Positions 8,675 to 16,775 of a DNA stretch of 42,797 nucleotides are shown in pieces. The stretch comes from Gemmatimonadota bacterium. Its GTDB lineage: Bacteria > Gemmatimonadota > Gemmatimonadetes > JACCXV01 > JAHWKZ01. The number at the start of each line of letters is the position of its first letter. The stretch's first letter is position 1. A program made the position numbers and the translations under genes. The notes beneath the pieces were generated by a model. It was not told where the DNA came from, searched no databases, and worked only from the letters and a program-made list of their open reading frames with translations. The DNA lies in assembly GCA_025937815.1 (NCBI GenBank), contig JAICQP010000005.1, forward strand, positions 1 through 42,797. The letters are read 5' to 3'.

Positions 8675-10000
8675 TCACCATCGTAGATTCAGGACGAGCG
8701 CCGGTCGTCCTCCGGGCTCGATGCCGATATCCGCCCGGGCGCGACCGGGCTCGAGCCGGGACTCGAGCAGAACCTGGGTGAGCGCACCCAGCGCAGCTCC
8801 TCCAGCCACGAGCCCGCCGAAGATCGCCTCGTCACTTGCGGCGCCCTCTCCGCCTCCCGCATCGGCGTTGATGACGAGGAACGACGCGAGCGCGCCGACC
8901 CCCGCTCCTGCCATCACGGTGCCTGCCCGCAGGGCGTTCTTCTGCCCGCCGGACAGGGGCTGGCCGCGCTCCAGCCGGTCCTCGGCCGCGCCGCCGACCA
9001 TCCATCCGGCAACGGCTCCGCCGGCGAGGCCCACGGCGAAGACCGTCACACCTGACTCGATCGAGTTCGCAGCGAATGCCGGACCGGCAGCGGCGACCAT
9101 TCCCCCCACTGCGTAGCCGGGCGTTGAGAGGGCCCGCCACCGGAACTGCGCCTGCGCGGGTGAGGCAGAGAAGCCGCCCGTGAGGACAGCGAGGAGCAGC
9201 AGCGTGAGCTTGATGTCGCGCCGAGGAATCAGGCCGCCCCAGCTTCCGCGCGGCGCGGGCTGCACGAAGGATCTGAGCTCGATCCACGACAGCTGTGGCT
9301 TCTCGTGATGCACTCGGTGCATGGATAGGCCCAGCGACAGCCAGTACATCAGATGTCCGTAGTAATCATGAGAGCGCGTTTCGGCTGCTCCCAGAGAGTG
9401 GCCCTCGTGGGTCTTGAGCGCGAACGGATACCAGAGGAGCACCGAGACCAGAACGAGAACCGGAGCCATGCCCCATGCCACGCGCTCCGGGCCCACCCAT
9501 GCGACGAGGAACCCGAATGCCGCCGCGATTATGGCGTAGTTGAGGACCAGCTCCCGGCGATGCTTCCGGTCGAGGAGATTCCGGCGCTTCAACCAGAAGT
9601 ACCACTGATGCGGCATCGCCACCGCGCGCATCACGATCTCGATCGCGTTTCCCGGCTGCATGAAAATGTCGGGATCGCGATCCGGATCGTTGGTATGGGC
9701 ATGATGCAGGTGATGGGTTCTCCGGAAGTTCGTGAATGGCACCAGGCTCGGGATCAGCGCGACCATCCCCCACCCGAAGTTGGCCCTCTTCGTCGCCCCC
9801 AGGTGACCGTGGACCCCCTCGTGAGCCATCACCGTACCCAGGAAGACCAGCCAGGTCCGAAGGAGGATGTCGATGCCGTACAGGAACGGGCTGCCCGGTA
9901 TCCAGACCAGGGATCCGAGGGCTCCTCCCACGACCAGGCAGACGATCGACCGGCTGACCAGGTACGTCCGCCGTTTGAGATTCCTGCGCTCCGCGCGCAT
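8675..10000 (-). CDS. Fatty acid desaturase domain fused in frame to signal-peptide-like/glycine-rich C-terminal segment
   Basis: Histidine boxes HEGVHGH, HHLHHAH, HRVHH; C-terminal IKLTLLLLAVLTGGFSASPAQAQ followed by Gly/Ala-rich region, no stop between. Confidence 0.8.
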   Translation of the reverse strand: MRAERRNLKRRTYLVSRSIVCLVVGGALGSLVWIPGSPFLYGIDILLRTWLVFLGTVMAHEGVHGHLGATKRANFGWGMVALIPSLVPFTNFRRTHHLHHAHTNDPDRDPDIFMQPGNAIEIVMRAVAMPHQWYFWLKRRNLLDRKHRRELVLNYAIIAAAFGFLVAWVGPERVAWGMAPVLVLVSVLLWYPFALKTHEGHSLGAAETRSHDYYGHLMYWLSLGLSMHRVHHEKPQLSWIELRSFVQPAPRGSWGGLIPRRDIKLTLLLLAVLTGGFSASPAQAQFRWRALSTPGYAVGGMVAAAGPAFAANSIESGVTVFAVGLAGGAVAGWMVGGAAEDRLERGQPLSGGQKNALRAGTVMAGAGVGALASFLVINADAGGGEGAASDEAIFGGLVAGGAALGALTQVLLESRLEPGRARADIGIEPGGRPALVLNLRW

Positions 10001-10092
10001 CGGGTCCTCTCCTTCTCCAAAGTCGAGCGCGACATACTGCTACGACCCGAGAATAGAGGACCGCCGTTCCCCGGTTCTGCCCTGGGAGTTCC

Positions 10093-10602
10093 CTACCCCT
10101 CGCTCTTCCACTCCGAGGCCAGGACCTCGAGCGCGACCCTGTCGTCGTGACGCTTTTCGACCCGCATCCCGAGCCTGCTCGCGAGCGCCAGAGCGGCGTG
10201 GTTTCTCGCGAGCGTTTCAGCGTAAATACGATCCACACCGAGTTCATGGAACGCGAATTCGATCAACGCCCTTCCCGCTTCGAGCCCATAGCCTCTGCCC
10301 CAGTGTTCCCGCGCGAGTTCGCAGCCGAAGGAGGCGTCCGACCCACCAACGCACTGGATCCGGACCCCGCACGATCCGATCAGTCCATCCATCGGCAGTT
10401 CGATGGCGAGCTGATATCGTGATCTCGGACTCTCGAGCGACCACTCCACGAACTGATGAAGCAGTTCGGCGGAGCGCTCGGGCGAAGAATCGCGCCCGTT
10501 CAGGAGGAGCCGGAAGTCCGGATGGTCTCGAATCGCGCTATACGCGGTCAGGTCGGACGGGAGGAACTCGCGCAGCCGGAGTCGGGGCGTTTGAAGAATC
10601 AT
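10093..10602 (-). CDS. GNAT family N-acetyltransferase (RimJ/RimL-like)
   Basis: MILQTPRLRLREFLPSDLTAY...GCELAREHWGRGYGLEAGRALIEFAFHELGVDRIYAETLARNHAALALASRLGM. Confidence 0.9.
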   Translation of the reverse strand: MILQTPRLRLREFLPSDLTAYSAIRDHPDFRLLLNGRDSSPERSAELLHQFVEWSLESPRSRYQLAIELPMDGLIGSCGVRIQCVGGSDASFGCELAREHWGRGYGLEAGRALIEFAFHELGVDRIYAETLARNHAALALASRLGMRVEKRHDDRVALEVLASEWKSEG

Positions 10603-10776
10603 TAAGATTGCTAGTGTACCAAATCGAGAGCGGAGTTCAAACTCCGGCTTGTGCGACCGGGAAGCGGAATGGAATCTCCGGGGCATTTCTGGGACATCGC
10701 ACGCTCGTAGGCTCTCCCGTGGAACCACTTCAACCTGATGCGGGCGGAGAGTCCGTAAGCGAACGAGGAGATCACG

Positions 10777-11430
10777 ATGTCACGCCACTTGAAAATCGGG
10801 ATCGCGGTCGTCGCCGTCATCGCGGGATGCAGGACGTTCCAGGCTTCCGTCGATGTCAGCGCACCTACGGCGATCCCTGCCGGGTTCGCCGGGAAGATCG
10901 ACCCCGACGGATCGACCACACTCTACCTGCAGGATTTGGAATTGGTCATCGAGGCGCGCAATTATCGACCGCACGACACCGGCCTGATCTGGGAGGGTGG
11001 CTTCCTGTACTTGATCCCCATTGTGTTTCCAGTGGGCAGGGTTTCCACCACGTACGAAGAGGGAGCCAGCGACGGTCCGCTCACCATCTCGCTGACGCTC
11101 GCTCCCGAGGTGGCGGGGTTCACCTTCGACCCCGGCGCCCCGGGGGTCACCCTGGATGACGGGAGACCCCATTCGACGGCGGAGTTCATCGGGCCCGTTG
11201 AAGCGTCCTGTGCGGGTATCTGGGCGAAGACCGAAGCTAGCAAGGAGTACCCGCTTCCTCCTGGGAAGAAGACGTGCTTCGTTCTGCGTTTTCCCATCCA
11301 AGCATCCCCCGAAACCAGCTTCCAACTGAGCTTCACGGGGCTGTCCCTCCATGGCGATCCCACGCCGCCGTTCGAGCTGAGCTATGGAAAGTTCTCGGGG
11401 TGCCCGTTCTCGGGCTGCGCGGTAGAGTGA
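10777..11430 (+). CDS. Hypothetical lipoprotein
   Basis: GAGGAG RBS; N-terminus MSRHLKIGIAVVAVIAGC with lipobox. Confidence 0.6.
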   Translation: MSRHLKIGIAVVAVIAGCRTFQASVDVSAPTAIPAGFAGKIDPDGSTTLYLQDLELVIEARNYRPHDTGLIWEGGFLYLIPIVFPVGRVSTTYEEGASDGPLTISLTLAPEVAGFTFDPGAPGVTLDDGRPHSTAEFIGPVEASCAGIWAKTEASKEYPLPPGKKTCFVLRFPIQASPETSFQLSFTGLSLHGDPTPPFELSYGKFSGCPFSGCAVE

Positions 11431-11477
11431 TCCAGGTGTGCGCGTATCCGGCATGGTGCCGGGCGTCGATCGCGAGC

Positions 11478-11507
11478 TTGACAGGGCCGGTCACTGCGTG
11501 CTAGAAT
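11478..11507 (+). promoter_or_regulatory. Sigma70-like promoter upstream of rho
   Basis: TTGACA-N18-TAGAAT read directly. Confidence 0.65.
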
Positions 11508-11621
11508 GCCCGCCGAACCCATCTCCGCCTGATTTCCACATTCCCCCGATCCAACGATCCGATACCCCGATCCACCGGATCGAATCGAACGTCCACCGGT
11601 CATGCACGCCGAGACCCGCCC

Positions 11622-12944
11622 ATGAACCATCCACGATCCCGCCCCCGCCGCGGCCGACGCCGTCCGGCAACGAACACCGAAGGAGCGACCTTCTTGGATA
11701 TCGCAGAGATCAAGTCGAAGTCGATACCCGAGCTCCACGAGATGGCCGAGGAGCTCGAGATCCAGAACGCGGCCGGCATGCGCAAGCAGGACCTGATCTT
11801 CAAGATCGAGCAGGAGCTGCTCGACAACGAGACGGTCCTGCGCGGAGAAGGCGTACTGGAGATCCTGCCCGAGGGGTATGGTTTCCTTCGCAGCCCCGAC
11901 TGGAACTACCTCTACGGCCCCGACGACATCTACGTCAGCCCCAGCCAGATCAAGCGCTTCGACCTGCGGACCGGCGACACCGTGCAGGGTCAAGTGCGCC
12001 CCCCCAAGGAGGGCGAGCGGTACCTGGCGCTTCTGAAGGTCGAGGGCGTGAATTACGAAGACCCCGAGAAGGCCAAGCTCAAGATCCTGTTCGACAACCT
12101 GCGCCCGCTGTATCCCGACGAACGCATCCGGCTGGAGCGCTCCGACGGCGACATGGCGATGCGCATCGTCGATCTGTTCGCTCCTATCGGCATGGGGCAG
12201 CGCGGGCTGATCGTGTCGCCGCCCAAGGCAGGGAAGACCGTGCTCCTCCAGAAGATGGCCAACTCTATCACGGAGAATCACCCGGAGATCAAGCTCATCG
12301 TGCTGCTCATCGACGAGCGGCCCGAGGAGGTCACCGACATGGAGCGGAACGTCGATGGCGAGGTCATCGCATCGACCTTCGACGAGCCCGCCGACCGTCA
12401 CGTCCAGGTGGCCGACATGGTGATCGAGAAGGCCAAGCGGCTGGTCGAGCACAAGCACGACGTCGTGATCCTGCTCGATTCGATCACGCGCCTGGCCCGC
12501 GCCCAGAACGTGGTCGTCCCGCACTCCGGCAAGATCCTCTCGGGCGGTGTGGACGCGCACGCGCTCCACAAGCCGAAGCGCTTCTTCGGCGCGGCGCGGA
12601 ACATCGAGGAGGGCGGCTCGCTGACGATCGTCGCCACCGCGCTCATCGACACCGGCAGCCGCATGGATGAGGTCATCTTCGAGGAGTTCAAGGGCACCGG
12701 CAACATGGAGCTCGTGCTCGACCGCTCGCTCTCCGACCGCCGTATCTATCCGGCGATCGACATCAACCGCTCCGGCACCCGTCACGAAGAGCTACTGATC
12801 CCCGAGGATCAGCTGCAACGGATCTGGCTGCTCCGAAAGTTCCTCAGCGACATGAATCCGGCCGAGGCGATGGAATTCCTGCTGGACAAGATGCGCCGGA
12901 CGGATACGAACCAGGAATTTCTCGCTTCGATGAGCGGAGACTAG
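11622..12944 (+). CDS. rho: Transcription termination factor Rho
   Basis: [70 protein letters not shown], canonical Rho. Confidence 0.98.
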   Translation: MNHPRSRPRRGRRRPATNTEGATFLDIAEIKSKSIPELHEMAEELEIQNAAGMRKQDLIFKIEQELLDNETVLRGEGVLEILPEGYGFLRSPDWNYLYGPDDIYVSPSQIKRFDLRTGDTVQGQVRPPKEGERYLALLKVEGVNYEDPEKAKLKILFDNLRPLYPDERIRLERSDGDMAMRIVDLFAPIGMGQRGLIVSPPKAGKTVLLQKMANSITENHPEIKLIVLLIDERPEEVTDMERNVDGEVIASTFDEPADRHVQVADMVIEKAKRLVEHKHDVVILLDSITRLARAQNVVVPHSGKILSGGVDAHALHKPKRFFGAARNIEEGGSLTIVATALIDTGSRMDEVIFEEFKGTGNMELVLDRSLSDRRIYPAIDINRSGTRHEELLIPEDQLQRIWLLRKFLSDMNPAEAMEFLLDKMRRTDTNQEFLASMSGD

Positions 12945-12994
12945 CGTCCCTTCACCTTCCCCCGGTCGCCCTCCCCCCTGCGAGCGTTGGCGAC

Positions 12995-13444
12995 ATGACC
13001 GAGCGAGTGCTGGCGATCGATTACGGTGAGCGGAGGGTGGGGCTGGCGATCTCCGATCCCGAGACCGACTTCGTCAGTGGCCTTCCCACCCTGGATCGCC
13101 GGGTCCTCAAGGAAGGCGGCCTGACCGCCGCCATCGGGGTCCTCGTCGCCGAACGCGGCGTGGAGCGCATCCTCCTCGGGATTCCGTACTCGCTGGATGG
13201 ATCGATCGGCCCGGCCGCCGAGCGCGTGCTCGCGTTCCGCGACCGCCTCCACCTGACCGCCGACGTGCCCGTCGACGAGTGGGACGAGCGGCTGACGACG
13301 GAGGCCGCGAAGCGGCGGCTCGAGGAGCTGGGGTATTCCGAGAAGGAGATGCGGGGGAAGCTCGACCAGCTGAGCGCGGTCCTCATGCTCGAGCAATACC
13401 TCCGGTTCCGGGAGTCGCAGCGCGACCTGGGGTCCTCGGGTTGA
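12995..13444 (+). CDS. ruvX: Putative pre-16S rRNA nuclease / Holliday junction resolvase YqgF (RuvX)
   Basis: VLAIDYGERRVGLAISDPE...ILLGIPYSLDGSIGPAAERV...PVDEWDERLTTEAAKRRL. Confidence 0.93.
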   Translation: MTERVLAIDYGERRVGLAISDPETDFVSGLPTLDRRVLKEGGLTAAIGVLVAERGVERILLGIPYSLDGSIGPAAERVLAFRDRLHLTADVPVDEWDERLTTEAAKRRLEELGYSEKEMRGKLDQLSAVLMLEQYLRFRESQRDLGSSG

Positions 13445-14427
13445 GGAATCTCACGCGCACCGCGATCGTTGCGATCCTGGCAGTCGCGCTGATCGGCGCG
13501 GGCTGGATTTGGCTGGCCAGCCGCCCGCCTGAGCGCGCGGAGCCGGCGCGTATCGATGTGACGGCCGGGACCTCGGTTCGCGCGCTCGCCAACCGGCTCG
13601 AGGAAGCGGGGGTCATTCGGAGCGCGCGGCTCTTCGAGGTCTGGGTGCGGGCGAGCGGTAAGGCGGGATCGATCCAGGCCGGCACGTACGACTTCCCCGC
13701 GGGCATGTCCCTTCCCGGCGTGATCGAGATGGTGCTCGGCGGCCGGACCCTGCTCGCGTCGGTCACCATCCCGGAGGGCCTCCGGCTCGAGCAGCAGGCC
13801 GGCGTCGCGGCGCGGCAGCTGGGAATCGACTCCGCCGCGTTCGTCGCGGCAGCCACCGACTCGCTCCTCGCCGATTCTCTCGGCATCGACGCGCCGACCC
13901 TCGAGGGCTACCTGTTCCCCGAAACCTATCTCGTCGACCCAGAGACCGACGCGCGCCAGCTCGTGCGCCTCATGGTCGGCGAGTTTCAGCGCACGTTCGG
14001 CGAGGCGTGGCGGGAGCGCGCCGAGGATCTCGGACGCTCGGTCCGAGAGATCGTCACGCTGGCATCGATCGTGGAGGAGGAGGCCCGCGTCAGGGAAGAG
14101 CGGCCGGTGATCGCGGGCGTCTACTGGAACCGGCTCCGGATCGGCATGAAGCTGGAAGCCGACCCGACCGTCCAGTACGCGCTCGGCGCTCACCGCCAGC
14201 GCGTCCTCTACCGAGACCTCGAGGTCGATTCCCCGTACAACACGTATCTGTATCCCGGGCTGCCGCCCGGTCCGATTGCAAGCCCCGGCCGCGCGAGCCT
14301 CGAGGCGACGCTCTACCCCGACTCGGTCCCTTACCTCTTCTTCTTCGCCACCGGCGAGGGCGGACGCCACACCTTCAGCGAAACCTTCGCCGAGCACAAC
14401 CGGAAGCGCCGCGAGCTGAACCGCTGA
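13441..14427 (+). CDS. mltG: Endolytic transglycosylase MltG
   Basis: TTG start overlapping ruvX stop; LEGYLFPETYLV, IVTLASIVEEEARV, MKLEADPTVQYALG, SPYNTYLYPGLPPGPIASPG. Confidence 0.93.
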   Translation: MRNLTRTAIVAILAVALIGAGWIWLASRPPERAEPARIDVTAGTSVRALANRLEEAGVIRSARLFEVWVRASGKAGSIQAGTYDFPAGMSLPGVIEMVLGGRTLLASVTIPEGLRLEQQAGVAARQLGIDSAAFVAAATDSLLADSLGIDAPTLEGYLFPETYLVDPETDARQLVRLMVGEFQRTFGEAWRERAEDLGRSVREIVTLASIVEEEARVREERPVIAGVYWNRLRIGMKLEADPTVQYALGAHRQRVLYRDLEVDSPYNTYLYPGLPPGPIASPGRASLEATLYPDSVPYLFFFATGEGGRHTFSETFAEHNRKRRELNR

Positions 14428-14452
14428 GCGGCAGGTTGCAGAGGGCGCTCTT

Positions 14453-15055
14453 CTAGGGCGCGCCGCCAGTGCCGGGTGTCGCTCCCGTGCTGTCGATCGG
14501 CATCGGGACATTGAGATCCCAGCCGAACAAGAGGTCGGGCTCGAGAACGTGGCAGCTCACACAAGAGTCCATGAGTCCCGCTTCGACCTCTCCCGCAGCT
14601 CCGAACCGCGTGAAGCGCCAACCCCCGGACGCCGGTCCGGGATCCTCGATCCGAAGCATGACGCTGATCGTCGAGAGCGTGCTGTCGGCCAGATAGTCCT
14701 CCACCGCGATGGCCGCTCGGGGGGGCATCGAACCCGCACCGCGCTCGAGCGCCTCCATGCCGACGGGGTTTGCGTACGTGGTGAGGAGCGCCCCGTGGCC
14801 CTCGGCGCCCTCGTGCAGCGGAGTGGTCCCGGGGAATAGCTCCCACGTCTCGCGGTACCGCTCGCCGTTCAGCCACGCGTAGATCGCTTCGTCGGTGGGC
14901 TCATCACCCTCGAAGGGTGAAACCGGAGCAGCCGGCTCCGTGGCGGTTTGCCGAGGGGGTGGGAGCTCCTCTTCGGCGCTGACCTGGCAGCCGGCGCCCA
15001 GCAGCGCGGCGAGCGAGATCGGAGCCAGGAGCGCTCCCAGACGTTGCTTGATCAT
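14453..15055 (-). CDS. Cytochrome P460-like lipoprotein with a single CxxCH
   Basis: Lipobox LLGAGC; AIYAWLNGERYRETWELFPGTTPLHEGAEGHGALLTTYANPVGMEAL...; heme c motif CVSCH; start overlaps upstream anti-sigma stop by 4 nt. Confidence 0.65.
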   Translation of the reverse strand: MIKQRLGALLAPISLAALLGAGCQVSAEEELPPPRQTATEPAAPVSPFEGDEPTDEAIYAWLNGERYRETWELFPGTTPLHEGAEGHGALLTTYANPVGMEALERGAGSMPPRAAIAVEDYLADSTLSTISVMLRIEDPGPASGGWRFTRFGAAGEVEAGLMDSCVSCHVLEPDLLFGWDLNVPMPIDSTGATPGTGGAP

Positions 15056-15528
15056 CGCGCCCTGACCGCCCCGCGCGCCGCCAGGGCAGCGAGCGCGAGC
15101 AGGCCGGCCGCCAGCGCGCCGAACGTGGTCGGATCCGAGAGCCGGTCCAAGGCCGCGCCTGCGGTGGGGATCGCGTGCGACCAGAGGAGGCCACCCAGCG
15201 TGATCGCGATCGCCGCCGCCGCCCCGCGCTCGAACCAGCGGATCGGGCGCGCGGCGCGCTCGGCCAGTGCATGGCGGGCCGCGAGCCGGCGGTCCACCTG
15301 CGCGCGCCACCACACGCGCTCGGCGCGCGGCAGGATCGCCCCGGCGTCCTCGCGCGCGATGCCTTGGAGCCACGCCGATACCGCCATCACCTCGCGGCAC
15401 TCCGCGCACTGCGCCACGTGCCGCTCGAGCCCGGGCTCCAGCGCTCCGGCCGCGATCGCCGCCAGCGCTTCCCGCTCCCGGGGGCATTCGCGCACCTGCC
15501 CGTCCATGTCGTCCCCGTTTCGTTTCAT
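15052..15528 (-). CDS. Putative zinc-finger anti-sigma factor
   Basis: LERHVAQCAECREV (HxxxCxxC ZAS motif) plus C-terminal transmembrane helices; 4-nt overlap with ECF sigma gene. Confidence 0.75.
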   Translation of the reverse strand: MKRNGDDMDGQVRECPREREALAAIAAGALEPGLERHVAQCAECREVMAVSAWLQGIAREDAGAILPRAERVWWRAQVDRRLAARHALAERAARPIRWFERGAAAAIAITLGGLLWSHAIPTAGAALDRLSDPTTFGALAAGLLALAALAARGAVRAR

Positions 15529-16085
15529 CCGAGCACCTCCGGCGTCAATCCCGCCTCGTCGAGGATTCCGGCCAGCTTGCGGCGGGCGCGGAATAGCAAC
15601 ACGCGCACGCTGGTGTCCTTCACCCCCAGGACGCGCGCGATGTCCTTGTGCGCGTACCCCTCGACGTAGGCGAGCCACACGAGCGCCCGTTCCCGCGCGC
15701 TCAGCTTCGCGAGCGCCTCCTCGACGTCCCGCCGGAGCCCCACTGGCTCGGGCGCGGCCGACTCGGCGGGCGCGGCCTCCTCCCACTCTCGCTCACGGCG
15801 CATCGATCGCCAGCCGTCGTACACGAGGTTCGTGGCGATGCGGAAGAGATACGACACCGTCTGCCGCTCGTCCATCTCGGGGCGCCTGGCGTTGAGATAG
15901 CGCACGTAGGTGTCCTGCAGCAGATCCTCGGACCAGTCCGGCGAGCCAGTCACCCGCCGCAGGTAGGCGGCGATGCGGGGCGAGGTGCGCTCGTACAGCG
16001 CGCGGAACGTGGCGCGCTCGTCCTGCTCCTGGCGCGATGGGCCGAGTGGCTCGCGCGGCGCGGCGGGCGGCTCCCGGGTCATCAT
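15525..16085 (-). CDS. RNA polymerase ECF sigma factor
   Basis: Region 2 SEDLLQDTYVRYL..., SYLFRIATNLVYDGWRS; region 4 LSARERALVWLAYVEGYAHKDIARVLGVKDTSVRVLLFRARRKL; GAGGGA RBS upstream of ATG 16085. Confidence 0.93.
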   Translation of the reverse strand: MMTREPPAAPREPLGPSRQEQDERATFRALYERTSPRIAAYLRRVTGSPDWSEDLLQDTYVRYLNARRPEMDERQTVSYLFRIATNLVYDGWRSMRREREWEEAAPAESAAPEPVGLRRDVEEALAKLSARERALVWLAYVEGYAHKDIARVLGVKDTSVRVLLFRARRKLAGILDEAGLTPEVLG

Positions 16086-16118
16086 GCGTCTTCCCTCGGT
16101 CGCCGCGAGGGCGACCAA

Positions 16119-16574
16119 TCAGGACGCCGACGGGGGCAGCAATCCCCATTGCTTCGACAGGCGATAGCTGGCGAACGCGGAAACGAGGTAGCCGAGTCCG
16201 GTGGCCAGCGCGATTCCGCTCGGTACCGCCAGGGGGAACAGGTCCTCCGGTTCAAACGCGACGATGCATAGACCGGCGATGCCCATGAGGGTGAAGATCG
16301 CCCCCTTTTGGATGGAGCCGAAGATCCGCCCCGCCTGACTTGCAGTCTCGCTGGAAACGGTCTCCAGGAACATCCGTCCGCTCTCGCTGTTCAGAAAGGC
16401 GACGAACTCCGAGGCCGACTCGAACTTCTCCAGCATCCGCCGCTGGATGTCGAACTGCGCGCGGGCCCGCTCCTGCCGTCGCCGCGAGAAGATCCACGCC
16501 GAGAAGCCGATCAGCAGGACGATCAGCCCGGTGACTCCAACGACGCCCAGCACGATGGCCAGCTCGCTGTTCAT
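16119..16574 (-). CDS. Small membrane protein, unknown function
   Basis: N-terminal TM segment, coiled region, two C-terminal hydrophobic segments; immediately upstream of the sigma gene. Confidence 0.6.
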   Translation of the reverse strand: MNSELAIVLGVVGVTGLIVLLIGFSAWIFSRRRQERARAQFDIQRRMLEKFESASEFVAFLNSESGRMFLETVSSETASQAGRIFGSIQKGAIFTLMGIAGLCIVAFEPEDLFPLAVPSGIALATGLGYLVSAFASYRLSKQWGLLPPSAS

Positions 16575-16678
16575 GCGACCCCTCCGGTATGGACATGGCG
16601 GCCCCGGCCCTCCCGGGAGCTCGCTCGGTCATACGGGTAACCACCGACGCCGGTTAACAGGCGGGATGAACCAAAGCG

Positions 16679-16709
16679 GAAGGGGTCGCCCTCGCGGGAC
16701 GACCCCTTC
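16679..16709 (-). terminator. Stem-loop downstream of the DUF3352-like gene
   Basis: GAAGGGGTCGCCC-TCGC-GGGACGACCCCTTC: 13-bp stem with a single bulged A; on the minus strand the loop reads GCGA (GNRA). Weak U-tract. Confidence 0.65.
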
Positions 16710-16775
16710 ACGGCACTTGCGGCGCTCGGTCCCCCCGGCGCGACCCGCGACTCGGGCTGCCAGGGAGAAGGCGGT

